A stretch of DNA of 64,000 nucleotides from positions 282,443 through 346,442 of the forward strand of contig JACRAY010000029.1 in NCBI GenBank assembly GCA_016213325.1, given 5' to 3'. Below are positions 1-9,521 of the stretch, piece after piece. The notes below the pieces were generated by a model. That model ran no database searches. It saw only the letters and a list, made by a program, of their open reading frames with translations, and had not been told where the DNA came from. Each line of letters opens with the position of its first letter. Positions within the stretch are counted from its first letter, which is position 1. The DNA is from Burkholderiales bacterium (lineage in GTDB: Bacteria > Pseudomonadota > Gammaproteobacteria > Burkholderiales > Burkholderiaceae_C). A program made the translations under genes and the position numbers.

Positions 1-166
1 GAAGCGGCTGTTGAAGCTGCCTGCCCTGCCGGGAAAGGATGCCGCCGATGCGCTGGGCCTCGCCATCACCCATGCGCATGCCGCGCAGTCGATGAGCCGC
101 ATCGCCCTGGCGACGCAGACGGCGCGCCGCACCAGCGGGATGTACAAGGCGGGGCGGGCGTACTAG
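1..166 (+). CDS. ruvC: RuvC Holliday-junction resolvase, C-terminal end only
   Basis: Only the last 54 codons are present, in the frame that begins at base 2 and ends at TAG 164-166. The tail reads LPGKDAADALGLAITHAHA. This matches the end of RuvC, where the DAAD block carries the last two catalytic aspartates that bind metal and nick four-way DNA junctions together with RuvAB. The final 25 or so residues (S-M-S-R-I-A-L-A-T-Q onward) are a basic tail. The stop overlaps the end of the convergent small membrane gene by three bases. Identification rests on the C-terminus alone, because the other acidic residues are upstream of the window. Confidence 0.85.
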   Translation, partial: KRLLKLPALPGKDAADALGLAITHAHAAQSMSRIALATQTARRTSGMYKAGRAY

Positions 167-342
167 CCGAGCACGTTCTCGAGGATCAGCACGGCGAAGA
201 AGCCAAGAGCCGCCAGCACCGTCCACTTCAGGATCACCAGCCCCCAGTGCCTGAATTTGGCCTGGCCGGTACCCGCATAGAAGGCAAAGCAGACGCCGGC
301 GGCGATCAGCAGGACGAAGAAGGCCCAGCGGAAAACCAGCAT
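163..342 (-). CDS. small two-helix membrane protein, unknown function
   Basis: This is a 59-residue ORF starting at ATG 340-342 and ending at TAG 163-165. It has two hydrophobic segments, about residues 4-22 (FRWAFFVLLIAAGVCFAF) and 32-56 (WGLVILKWTVLAALGFFAVL), joined by a short polar loop with basic residues (QAKFRH). This is the layout of a small inner-membrane hairpin protein. It lies three bases downstream of the lpxC stop on the same strand, so it is probably cotranscribed with lpxC, and it converges on ruvC. I do not recognise the family. Synteny with a hypothetical gene after lpxC in related Burkholderiales is a weak recollection only. Confidence 0.65.
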   Translation of the reverse strand: MLVFRWAFFVLLIAAGVCFAFYAGTGQAKFRHWGLVILKWTVLAALGFFAVLILENVLG

Positions 343-345
343 GGC

Positions 346-1263
346 CTACCAGGCCGCGACCGGCCGGTCGAAGCCGGCCGGCGCGAGCCGGTCTTCCTCG
401 AAGGTCACGATCTCGAAGGCGTCTTCATGCGCCAGCAACTCGCGCAGCAGCTGGTTGTTGAGCGCGTGGCCGGAGCGGAAGGCGCTGTAGGCCCCCAGCA
501 GCGGCTTGCCCAGCAGGTACAGGTCGCCCATGGCGTCCAGGATCTTGTGCTTGACGAACTCGTCGTCGAAGCGCAGTCCCTCGGCATTGAGCACCTTGTA
601 GTCGTCCATGACGATGGCGTTGTCCAGCCCGCCGCCCAGGGCGAGGCCGCTCGCGCGCATCATCTCCAGGTCCTTGGTGAAGCCGAAAGTCCGCGCCCGG
701 GCGATGTCGCGCGTGTAGTTGTCCTTGCCCCAGTCGAACTCATGGCGCTGGCCTTCCACCACGCGGTGGTCGAACACGATCTCGAAGCTCAGCTTGTAGC
801 CGTGGTACGGCTCGAGCCGCGCCCACTTCAGGTTTTCACCTTCGCCTTCGCGGTATTCCACCGGCCGCTTCACCCGCACGAAGCGGCGCGGTGCCTCCTG
901 CGCCTCGATGCCCGCGCTTTGCAGCAGGAACACGAACGACGACGACGAGCCGTCGAGGATGGGCGTTTCCTCGGCGGTGATGTCCACGTACAGGTTGTCG
1001 ATGCCCAGCCCGGCGCAGGCCGACATGAGGTGTTCCACCGTCATCACCTTGGCGCCGCCGTTGGAAATGGTCGACGCCATCCGCGTGTCGCTGACCGCAT
1101 AGGCCGACACCGGGATGTCGACGGCCAGCGGCAGGTCGACGCGGCGGAACACGATGCCGGCGTCGGGTTGCGCCGGCCGCAGGGTCAGTTCGACCCGCTG
1201 GCCGCTGTGCAGGCCCACGCCCACCGCCTTGGTGAGGGTCTTGAGGGTGCGTTGGCGCAGCAT
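346..1263 (-). CDS. lpxC: UDP-3-O-acyl-N-acetylglucosamine deacetylase
   Basis: LpxC catalyses the committed deacetylation step of lipid A synthesis in the cytoplasm. From ATG 1261-1263 the protein is 305 residues, the same length as the E. coli enzyme, and begins MLRQRTLK like its homologues. An ATG three codons upstream (1270-1272) is possible but extends past the family start. The zinc site is visible: HLMSA near residue 78 and the block FVKHKILDAMGD near residue 235, which supplies the second histidine and the aspartate. The gene sits after the ftsZ terminator, the usual position at the end of the division cluster. A terminator-like hairpin lies between the two, so lpxC may have its own promoter or be read through from ftsZ. 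Confidence 0.97.
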   Translation of the reverse strand: MLRQRTLKTLTKAVGVGLHSGQRVELTLRPAQPDAGIVFRRVDLPLAVDIPVSAYAVSDTRMASTISNGGAKVMTVEHLMSACAGLGIDNLYVDITAEETPILDGSSSSFVFLLQSAGIEAQEAPRRFVRVKRPVEYREGEGENLKWARLEPYHGYKLSFEIVFDHRVVEGQRHEFDWGKDNYTRDIARARTFGFTKDLEMMRASGLALGGGLDNAIVMDDYKVLNAEGLRFDDEFVKHKILDAMGDLYLLGKPLLGAYSAFRSGHALNNQLLRELLAHEDAFEIVTFEEDRLAPAGFDRPVAAW

Positions 1264-1305
1264 GGGAGCCATTCTAGGGATTAGCGGCCGGCGACCGGCG
1301 AGCAG

Positions 1306-1341
1306 GGAAATAAAACGGGCGGGCCTTCGAGGCGCCCGCCC
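1306..1341 (-). terminator. intrinsic terminator downstream of ftsZ
   Basis: Read on the minus strand, an 8-base stem GGGCGGGC pairs with GCCCGCCC across a 9-base loop and is followed by GTTTTATTT. This is the standard form of a Rho-independent terminator. It falls 40 bases after the ftsZ stop and before lpxC, so it probably ends the long mraZ-ftsZ transcription unit and reduces read-through into lpxC. Confidence 0.8.
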
Positions 1342-1380
1342 AAATACTCCCCTTGGAGAACACTCTTCTAATTCTTGGTA

Positions 1381-2625
1381 TCAGTCCGCCTGCTTGCGCA
1401 GGAAAGCCGGGATCTCGAAGTCGTCCATGCCGCCCGAGGACAGCGCGTCGACCTTGGCCGCCGCCTGGCTGCGGTTGGTGCGCCACACGCTCGGCGTCGC
1501 CATGCCGGCGTAGTCCACGTGCCCGCCCGTAGCCGCCTGGCTCTCGCGCGTCTGGATGGCGCCCGGGCCGGCCACTGCGTTGCTGATGGTCGGCACGTGC
1601 AGCGGCACGTTGTCGGTGCCGGTGCGCAGCACCTGCAGCGGCGGCGCGGTCTTGCGCTGCTGGCCCTGGCGCGACAGGCCCGTGGCGACCACGGTCACGC
1701 GCACGTGGTCACCCAGGCTGTCGTCGGACGCCGTGCCGAAGATCACGTGGGCGTCGGGCGAGGCGTAGGCACGCACGGTGTTCATGGCGAGCTTCGACTC
1801 CGACAGCTTCAGGCTGCCCTTCGCGGCCGTGATCAGCACCAGCACACCCTTGGCGCCCGACAGGTCGATGCCTTCCAGCAGCGGGCAGGCCACGGCCTGT
1901 TCGGCGGCGATGCGCGCGCGGTCGGGGCCGGCGGCGAGCGCCGTGCCCATCATCGCCTTGCCGGGCTCGCCCATCACCGTGCGCACGTCCTCGAAGTCCA
2001 CGTTGATGTTGCCGGGCACGTTGATGATTTCCGCGATGCCGCCCACGGCGTTCTTCAGCACGTCGTTGGCGTGCGCGAAGGCTTCGTCCTGGGAGATGTC
2101 GTCGCCCAGCACTTCGAGCAGCTTCTCGTTGAGCACCACGATCAGCGAGTCGACGTTGGCTTCCAGTTCCGCCAGCCCCTGGTCGGCGTTGGTCATGCGG
2201 CGCCCGCCCTCCCAGTCGAACGGCTTGGTGACGACGCCCACGGTGAGGATGCCCATCTCCTTGGCGACGCGCGCAATCACGGGCGCTGCGCCCGTGCCCG
2301 TGCCGCCACCCATGCCCGCGGTGATGAAGAGCATGTGCGCGCCGTCGATGGCCGTGCGGATCGAGTCCTCGGCGGCCAGGGCCGCCTCACGGCCCTTGTC
2401 GGGCTTGCTGCCGGCGCCCAGCCCGCTGGTGCCGAGCTGGATGTTCTTGTGCGCGGAGCTGCGCGCGAGCTGCTGCGCGTCGGTGTTGGCGCAGATGAAC
2501 TCCACGCCCTGGACTTCGCGCACGATCATGTGCTCGACCGCGTTGCCCCCGCCGCCACCGACCCCGATGACCTTGATCATCGTGCCCTGGTGGAATTCCT
2601 CGACTTCGATCATTTCGATACTCAT
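1381..2625 (-). CDS. ftsZ: cell division protein FtsZ (tubulin-like GTPase)
   Basis: FtsZ polymerises with GTP into the cytokinetic ring at midcell. The start is ATG 2623-2625 behind a GGAGAAA ribosome site, giving 414 residues. The tubulin signature GGGTGTGAAP is present near residue 105, and the early glycine loop GVGGGGGNAV near residue 20 contacts the nucleotide. The C-terminal peptide DFEIPAFLRKQAD is the conserved tail that binds FtsA and ZipA, separated from the GTPase core by a linker of about 60 residues. It follows ftsA after a gap of about 220 bases that holds a large inverted repeat, and precedes a strong terminator. Confidence 0.99.
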   Translation of the reverse strand: MSIEMIEVEEFHQGTMIKVIGVGGGGGNAVEHMIVREVQGVEFICANTDAQQLARSSAHKNIQLGTSGLGAGSKPDKGREAALAAEDSIRTAIDGAHMLFITAGMGGGTGTGAAPVIARVAKEMGILTVGVVTKPFDWEGGRRMTNADQGLAELEANVDSLIVVLNEKLLEVLGDDISQDEAFAHANDVLKNAVGGIAEIINVPGNINVDFEDVRTVMGEPGKAMMGTALAAGPDRARIAAEQAVACPLLEGIDLSGAKGVLVLITAAKGSLKLSESKLAMNTVRAYASPDAHVIFGTASDDSLGDHVRVTVVATGLSRQGQQRKTAPPLQVLRTGTDNVPLHVPTISNAVAGPGAIQTRESQAATGGHVDYAGMATPSVWRTNRSQAAAKVDALSSGGMDDFEIPAFLRKQAD

Positions 2626-2737
2626 CGCGTTTCTCCTGAATCCGTTGCAGTTGCCATTTGCTGATGTTGTTGGTGATGCGTAACGCTCGAGAGGCGGATC
2701 GGTGCACCTGCATCGTCGTCGCCGTCGGTGAGGACCT

Positions 2738-2833
2738 GAACGCAGAAGACGCAGAAGAAATCCAGAAGACGCAGAAGACATGTCATGAGTTCTTCTGCGT
2801 CTTTGGTCTTCCTTCTGCGTCTTCTGCGTTCCA
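2738..2833. repeat. long inverted repeat built of CGCAGAAGA units between ftsA and ftsZ
   Basis: The left arm (from 2738) and right arm (to 2833) are each about 41 bases and nearly perfect reverse complements, with an 11-base loop around CATGTCATGAG. Each arm is itself made of repeated CGCAGAAGA units. RNA from either strand would fold into one long hairpin. It lies in the ftsA-ftsZ gap, so it could act as a processing or attenuation point that sets FtsZ relative to FtsA, or be a dispersed repeat that landed there. Which of these holds cannot be told from one copy. Confidence 0.85.
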
Positions 2834-2843
2834 GGCTTTGCCA

Positions 2844-4073
2844 TCAGAAGTTCCCCACAATGAAATCCTTGATGCGGCCGAAGGCGGTCTTCATGGAACC
2901 CTGCTTGTTTGCCACCCGCAGGCCCCGAGCACGCGCCAGGCGGGCTTCTTCGAGCAGGCCCATCACCGTGGCGGCGCGCGGCTGGGCGACCATGTCGGAT
3001 AAAGCGCCGGTGTAGCGCGGCATGCCGCGGCGCACGGGCTTCAGGAAGATGTCCTCGCCGAGCTCCACCATGCCCGGCATCACGGCGCTGCCGCCGGTGA
3101 TGACAATGCCCGACGACAGCACTTCTTCGTAGCCCGACTCGCGCACCACCTGCTGCACCAGCGAGAAGATCTCCTCGATGCGCGGCTCGATCACGCCGGC
3201 CAGCGCCTGGCGGCTCAGCATGCGCGGGCCGCGGTCGCCCAGCCCCGGCACTTCGACCTGCGTCTCGGCATCGGCCAGCAGCTGCTTGGCGCAGCCCGAC
3301 TCCACCTTGATGTCTTCGGCGTCCTTGGTCGGCGTGCGCAGCGCCATCGCGATGTCGCTCGTGATCAGGTCGCCCGCGATCGGGATCACGGCGGTGTGCC
3401 GGATGGCGCCGCCGGTGAAGATCGCCACGTCGGTCGTGCCCGCGCCTATGTCGACCAGCGCCACGCCCAGCTCCTTCTCGTCGTCCGACAGCACGGCCAG
3501 GCTCGACGCCAGCGGGTTCAGCATCAGCTGCTCCACCTCCAGCCCGCAGCGGCGCACGCACTTCAGGATGTTCTCGGCGGCGCTCTGCGCGCCGGTGACG
3601 ATGTGGACCTTGGCCTCCAGCCGGATGCCGCTCATGCCGATCGGCTCCTTCACGTCCTGGCCGTCGATCACGAATTCCTGAGGCTCCACCAGCAGCAGCC
3701 GCTGGTCGGTGGAAATGTTGATCGCTCGCGCCGTCTCCACCACGCGCGCCACGTCGGCCGGCGTCACCTCGCGGTCCTTCACCGCCACCATGCCGCTGGA
3801 GTTGATGCCGCGGATGTGGCTGCCGGTGATGCCGGTGTACACGCGCGTGATCTTGCAGTCGGCCATCAGCTCGGCTTCCTTCAGCGCCTGCTGGATCGAC
3901 TGCACGGTGGCGTCGATGTTGACCACCACGCCGCGCTTCAGGCCGTTGGACGGCGCGATGCCCAGCCCGGCGAGCTTGAGCTCGCCGCCGGGCATCACCT
4001 CGGCCACCACCGTCATCACCTTGGCGGTTCCGATGTCCAGTCCGACGACCAGGTCCTTGTAGTCTTTTGCCAT
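2844..4073 (-). CDS. ftsA: cell division protein FtsA (actin-like FtsZ anchor)
   Basis: FtsA is an actin-fold ATPase that tethers FtsZ filaments to the inner membrane. The start is ATG 4071-4073 with a GGACGGAG ribosome site, giving 409 residues. The phosphate-1 motif VGLDIGTAKV is at residues 8-17, and the second nucleotide-binding block ALVDIGAGTTDVAIF near residue 205 is also clear. The C-terminal end (KTAFGRIKDFIVGNF) is amphipathic, as expected for the membrane-targeting helix. It starts seven bases after the ftsQ stop, so the two are cotranscribed. Confidence 0.99.
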   Translation of the reverse strand: MAKDYKDLVVGLDIGTAKVMTVVAEVMPGGELKLAGLGIAPSNGLKRGVVVNIDATVQSIQQALKEAELMADCKITRVYTGITGSHIRGINSSGMVAVKDREVTPADVARVVETARAINISTDQRLLLVEPQEFVIDGQDVKEPIGMSGIRLEAKVHIVTGAQSAAENILKCVRRCGLEVEQLMLNPLASSLAVLSDDEKELGVALVDIGAGTTDVAIFTGGAIRHTAVIPIAGDLITSDIAMALRTPTKDAEDIKVESGCAKQLLADAETQVEVPGLGDRGPRMLSRQALAGVIEPRIEEIFSLVQQVVRESGYEEVLSSGIVITGGSAVMPGMVELGEDIFLKPVRRGMPRYTGALSDMVAQPRAATVMGLLEEARLARARGLRVANKQGSMKTAFGRIKDFIVGNF

Positions 4074-4080
4074 CTCCGTC

Positions 4081-4854
4081 CTATTTGCCCGCACTCGTGG
4101 TGCTGACTCCCCTCAACTTCACCGCATAACCCCCGGCATGCCGCAGGTCCGCCGACACCAGCGCCTCGGGCCGCCGGCCGTACTTGGACGTCACCTGCGT
4201 GAGTGTCTGCACGAAGCGCTGGCTGCGCGCGTGCACCTCCTCGGTCGTGCCACGCCCCAGCTCGATCACCGCACCCGTGTCCAGCGTCAGCGTCCAGCTG
4301 CCGCGCCCCGACACCACCAGCTGCTCCACCGACAGGTCCAGCGGCTCGAACAGCGGCTCGAGCGCGCGGTACATCGCCAGCACCTGCGCCGACTGCCCGT
4401 CCGGCCCGGCCAGCCGCGGCAAGTCGTCGTGCTCCACGTCGCCCACGTTGGCCTCGAACACCTCGCCGAAGCTGTTGACCAGCCGCGACTCGCCCTCCGC
4501 GCCCCAGAACGCCACCGCCACGTGCTCCTGCAACTGCACGCGCAGCCGGTTGGGGAATTGCCGCCGCACCACCGCCTGCCGCACCCAAGGCACCGACTCG
4601 AATACCGCGCGCGTGCGCTGCAGGTCGACGGTGAAGAAGTTGCCGGCGAGCCGCGGCGCCACGTTGGCGCGCAGCATGGCCACGCTGTTGTGCGCCGTGT
4701 CCCCCGTGACCGTGATGCCGCCGATCGCGAACAGCTGGTGGCGTACCGCCCACCAGCCCAGCGCCGCCAGCAACAGCACGCCGCAAGCCGCGAACAGCAC
4801 CGAAGCGGTGGCGTTCATCAGCCTGGCGTCGAACGGTTGCTGCAGCGTGCCCAT
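4081..4854 (-). CDS. ftsQ: cell division protein FtsQ
   Basis: FtsQ is a bitopic inner-membrane protein that joins FtsB and FtsL and recruits later divisome proteins. The 257-residue product has a short cytoplasmic N-terminus and one membrane segment (about 17-36, SVLFAACGVLLLAALGWWAV). A POTRA domain begins at FAIGGITVTGD (about 41), followed by the beta domain (PWVRQAVVRRQFPNRLRVQLQ around 88-108). The ATG at 4852-4854 overlaps the ddl stop codon in the form ATGA, so translation is probably coupled. The gene order ddl-ftsQ-ftsA-ftsZ is the standard one. Confidence 0.97.
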   Translation of the reverse strand: MGTLQQPFDARLMNATASVLFAACGVLLLAALGWWAVRHQLFAIGGITVTGDTAHNSVAMLRANVAPRLAGNFFTVDLQRTRAVFESVPWVRQAVVRRQFPNRLRVQLQEHVAVAFWGAEGESRLVNSFGEVFEANVGDVEHDDLPRLAGPDGQSAQVLAMYRALEPLFEPLDLSVEQLVVSGRGSWTLTLDTGAVIELGRGTTEEVHARSQRFVQTLTQVTSKYGRRPEALVSADLRHAGGYAVKLRGVSTTSAGK

Positions 4855-5830
4855 CAGTTCGCCTGCGCCTCCATGGGTTCGTTGTCGAGCGCTGCGCCTG
4901 CCAGCAGCAGCACGCACAGGTCCTCGTACGAGATGCCCGCAGCGCGCGCCGACATGGGCACCAGCGAATGGCCGGTCATGCCGGGCGAGGTGTTGATCTC
5001 CAGCAGCCAGGGCTTGCGGGTCTTCGCATCGATCATGACGTCGGCGCGCCCCCAGCCGCGGCAGCCCAGCACGCGGTAGGCCTTGAGCACCAGGTCCTGG
5101 ATGGCCGCCTCTTCGCCTTCGGGCAGGCCGCAGGGCACCAGGTACTTGGTGTCGTCGGTGAAGTACTTGTTCTGGTAGTCGTAGTTGCCTTCGGGCGCGA
5201 CGATGCGGATCACCGGCAGCGCCCGTGCTTCGTCGCCCGCACCCAGCACCGGGCAGGTCACCTCGTCGCCCGCGATGAACTGCTCGCACAGCACGTCCGC
5301 GTCCAGCGCTGCCGCCGCGGCCACCGCGTCCTGCATTTCGGAGTAACCCTGCACCTTGGCCACGCCGATGGACGAGCCTTCGCGCGCTGGCTTGACGATC
5401 AGGGGCAGTTCCAGCTCGTCGGGCACCGCACGCACCTGCTCGCGCGTGTACTTGCCGCGCCTGAGCAGCTTGAACTTCGGCGTGGGCAGCCCCTCGGCCA
5501 GCCACACGCGCTTGGTCATGACCTTGTCGATCGACAGCGCCGAGGCCATCACCCCCGAGCCGGTATAGGGGATGCGCAGCAGTTCGAGTGCGCCCTGCAC
5601 CGTGCCGTCTTCGCCGAAGCGCCCGTGCAGCGCGATGAAGCAGCGCTTGAAGCCCTTGCGCTTCAGCTCCGCCAGGTCGCGGTCGGCCGGGTCGAAGGCG
5701 TGCGCGTCCACGCCCTTCGATTGCAGCGCCTTCAGCACGCCGCTGCCGGACATGAGCGAAACCTCACGTTCCGCCGACTGGCCGCCCATCAGCACGGCGA
5801 CCTTGCCAAAAGACCGGGGATCGGGCGCGT

Positions 5831-5834
<4 letters not shown>
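4854..5834 (-). CDS. ddl: D-alanine--D-alanine ligase
   Basis: Ddl makes the D-Ala-D-Ala dipeptide that MurF adds to the peptidoglycan precursor. The 326-residue protein has the N-terminal glycine motif VAVLMGGQSAEREVSLMSG (about 12-30). It also has ATP-grasp features: LIVKPAREGSSIGVAK around 148, the acidic metal-binding stretch LEINTSPGMTGHSLVP near 285, and GRADVMID near 267. The start ATG 5832-5834 overlaps the murC stop as ATGA, and its own stop overlaps the ftsQ start. It is the DdlB type by its place in the division cluster. Confidence 0.98.
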
Positions 5835-7239
<1,405 letters not shown>

Positions 7240-7243
<4 letters not shown>

Positions 7244-8307
7244 GTTCGGGCCAACTCTTCGCATGCGGCAACGATGTCCGCGGTGGCTTCCGTCTTCTGC
7301 ATCTTCTTGGCGGCCAGGGCGCGGCGCAGCAACTCATCCCGGTCCGTGTCCTTCAACATCTGCGCCAGCCGCTCGGGCGTCAGGTCGCGCTGCTGCACCA
7401 GCCAGCCGCCGCCTGCGTCCACGAGGAATTTCGCATTGGTGGTCTGGTGGTCGTCCACCGCGAACGGGAACGGCACGAAGAGCGCCGCGGCGCCCACCGC
7501 CGCGATCTCCGTCACCGTGCTCGCGCCCGCGCGGGCGATCACCAGGTCGGCGTCGGCATAGGCCTGCGCCGTGTCGTCGATGAAGGGCGTGAGTTCGGCC
7601 TGCACGCCCGCGGCGGCGTAGTTCGCACGCAGCTCGTCGACCTGTTTCGCGCCGCTCTGGTGCAGCACGGCCGGCCTCTGGTCCGCCGGCACCAGCGCCA
7701 GCGCCTTCGGCACCACGTCGTTGAGCCCCTTGGCGCCGAGGCTGCCGCCCACCACCAGCAGCTTCAGGCGGCCGCTGCGGCCCGCGAAACGCACGGCTGG
7801 CTCGGGCTGCGCGAGGAACTCCTTGCGCAGCGGGTTGCCGATCCACACGCCCTTCTTCATGACGTTCGGGAAGGCGGTGTAGATGCGGTCGGCGACCCCG
7901 GCCAGCACCTTGTTGGCCAGTCCCGCCACCGAGTTCTGTTCGTGCAGCACCAGCGGCTTGCCGAGCAGCACGCTCATCATGCCGCCGGGGAACGTGATGT
8001 AGCCGCCGAGGCCGACCACCACCTGGGGCTTCACGCGCCGCACGACCTGGATGCTTTGCCAGAAAGCGCGCAAAAGCCGCAGCGGCAGCAACGCCAGCGT
8101 GACCGGGCCCTTGCCGCGCACGCCGGAGAAGTCCACCGTTTCCAGCGCAAAGCCACGCGGCGGCACGAGCCGGCTTTCCATGCTGTCCGGGGCGCCCAGC
8201 CAGTGCACGCGCCAGCCGAGCTCGCGCAGGCCTTCGGCCACGGCAAGGCCGGGGAAGATGTGGCCACCAGTGCCGCCTGCCATGACGAGCGCGCAGCGTG
8301 CGGTCAT
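7240..8307 (-). CDS. murG: UDP-GlcNAc:lipid I N-acetylglucosaminyltransferase
   Basis: MurG converts lipid I to lipid II at the inner face of the membrane. The 355-residue GT-B protein has the N-terminal glycine loop AGGTGGHIFPGLAVAE (9-24). It also has the C-terminal donor-binding blocks LLVVGGSLGAKGLNDVVP (about 185) and ARAGASTVTEIAAVG (about 260), which hold UDP-GlcNAc. The start is ATG 8305-8307, overlapping the ftsW stop as ATGA. The stop overlaps the murC start. Confidence 0.99.
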
Positions 8308-9521
8308 GGCCGCCCTCCCCGCATCAACGTGCGGTTCTCCGCGTCTATGCGCAGCACCACCGCGATCGCGATCACGTTCATCAGCACGGCCGAGCCGCCA
8401 TAGCTCATGAGCGGCAGCGTCAGCCCCTTGGTCGGCAGCGCGCCCAGGTTCACGCCCATGTTGATGAATGCCTGGAAGCCGATCCAGATGCCGACGCCCT
8501 GCGCCACCAGCCCCGCGAACACGCGGTCCAGCGCGATGGCCTGCCGGCCGATGTGCATGATGCGGCGCGTCATCCACAGGAACAGGCCGATCACCGTCAG
8601 CACGCCGACCAGCCCGAACTCCTCGCCGATCACGGCCAGCAGGAAGTCGGTGTGCGCTTCGGGCAGCCAATGCAGTTTTTCCACGCTGCCGCCCAGCCCC
8701 ACGCCCAGCACTTCGCCGCGGCCGATGGCGATGAGCGAGTGCGACAACTGGTAGCCCTTGCCCAGCGCGTGCTTCTCGTCCCACGGGTCGAGGTAGGCGA
8801 AGATGCGCTCGCGCCGCCAGTCCGACAGCGCGATCATGAGGGTGAAGGCCACCGTCATCACCGCGGCGATCAGGAAGAACATGCGCGCGTTGACGCCGCC
8901 CAGGAACAGGATGCCCATGGCGATGACGGAAATCACCAGGAACGCGCCCATGTCGGGCTCGGCCAGCAGGAGCAGGCCCACCACCGCCACGGCGCCCGCC
9001 ATCGGCAGCACGGCGCGGAAGAAGCGCTCCTTCACCTCCATCTTGCGCACCATGTAGTCGGCCGCATACAGCAGCACGGCGAACTTGGCCAGCTCCGACG
9101 GCTGGAACGACAGCGGGCCGAACGAGATCCAGCGGCGCGCGCCGTTGACGCCCTTGCCGATGCCGGGGATGAGCACCACCACCAGCAGCAGCAGCGACGC
9201 GACGAAGAACCACGGCGCCCACTTCTCCCACGCGGCCAGCGGCACCTGGAAGGCGAGCAGGCCGAACACGAACGAGAAGCCCAGGAACAGCGCGTGGCGC
9301 GTCAGGAAGTAGGCATGGTCGTAACGCGCGAACTTCGGGTTGTCGGGCAGCGCGATGGAGGCGGAGTAGACCATCACGAGGCCCCACGCGAGCAGGGCGA
9401 CGGTCACCCACATCAGCGGCTGGTCGATGCCGCTGGCCACCTTGTCGTGCCGGGCCGGACGGAGCCTGGCCCCGACTTGATCGGGGCGCATCCACCGGCG
9501 TGCCGCGGGGTTGCCGATCAT
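8304..9521 (-). CDS. ftsW: peptidoglycan glycosyltransferase FtsW (SEDS family)
   Basis: FtsW polymerises lipid II at the septum in complex with FtsI. From ATG 9519-9521 the protein is 405 residues, with a cytoplasmic N-terminal stretch of about 45 residues and then about ten membrane segments. SEDS features include WISFGPLSFQPSELAKFAVLL near 150, containing the conserved PSE, and the late block MSYGGSAVLMN near 375. Longer in-frame extensions upstream lie inside murD and were not used. It overlaps murD and murG by four bases each. Confidence 0.97.
   Translation of the reverse strand: MIGNPAARRWMRPDQVGARLRPARHDKVASGIDQPLMWVTVALLAWGLVMVYSASIALPDNPKFARYDHAYFLTRHALFLGFSFVFGLLAFQVPLAAWEKWAPWFFVASLLLLVVVLIPGIGKGVNGARRWISFGPLSFQPSELAKFAVLLYAADYMVRKMEVKERFFRAVLPMAGAVAVVGLLLLAEPDMGAFLVISVIAMGILFLGGVNARMFFLIAAVMTVAFTLMIALSDWRRERIFAYLDPWDEKHALGKGYQLSHSLIAIGRGEVLGVGLGGSVEKLHWLPEAHTDFLLAVIGEEFGLVGVLTVIGLFLWMTRRIMHIGRQAIALDRVFAGLVAQGVGIWIGFQAFINMGVNLGALPTKGLTLPLMSYGGSAVLMNVIAIAVVLRIDAENRTLMRGGRP

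Noticed and set aside
247..1284. Long open plus-strand frame opposite lpxC, and similar long frames opposite most genes
   Set aside because: The DNA is about 70 percent GC, so stops are rare in antisense frames. The products are Arg/His/Ala-rich without domains, and each lies over a recognised gene.
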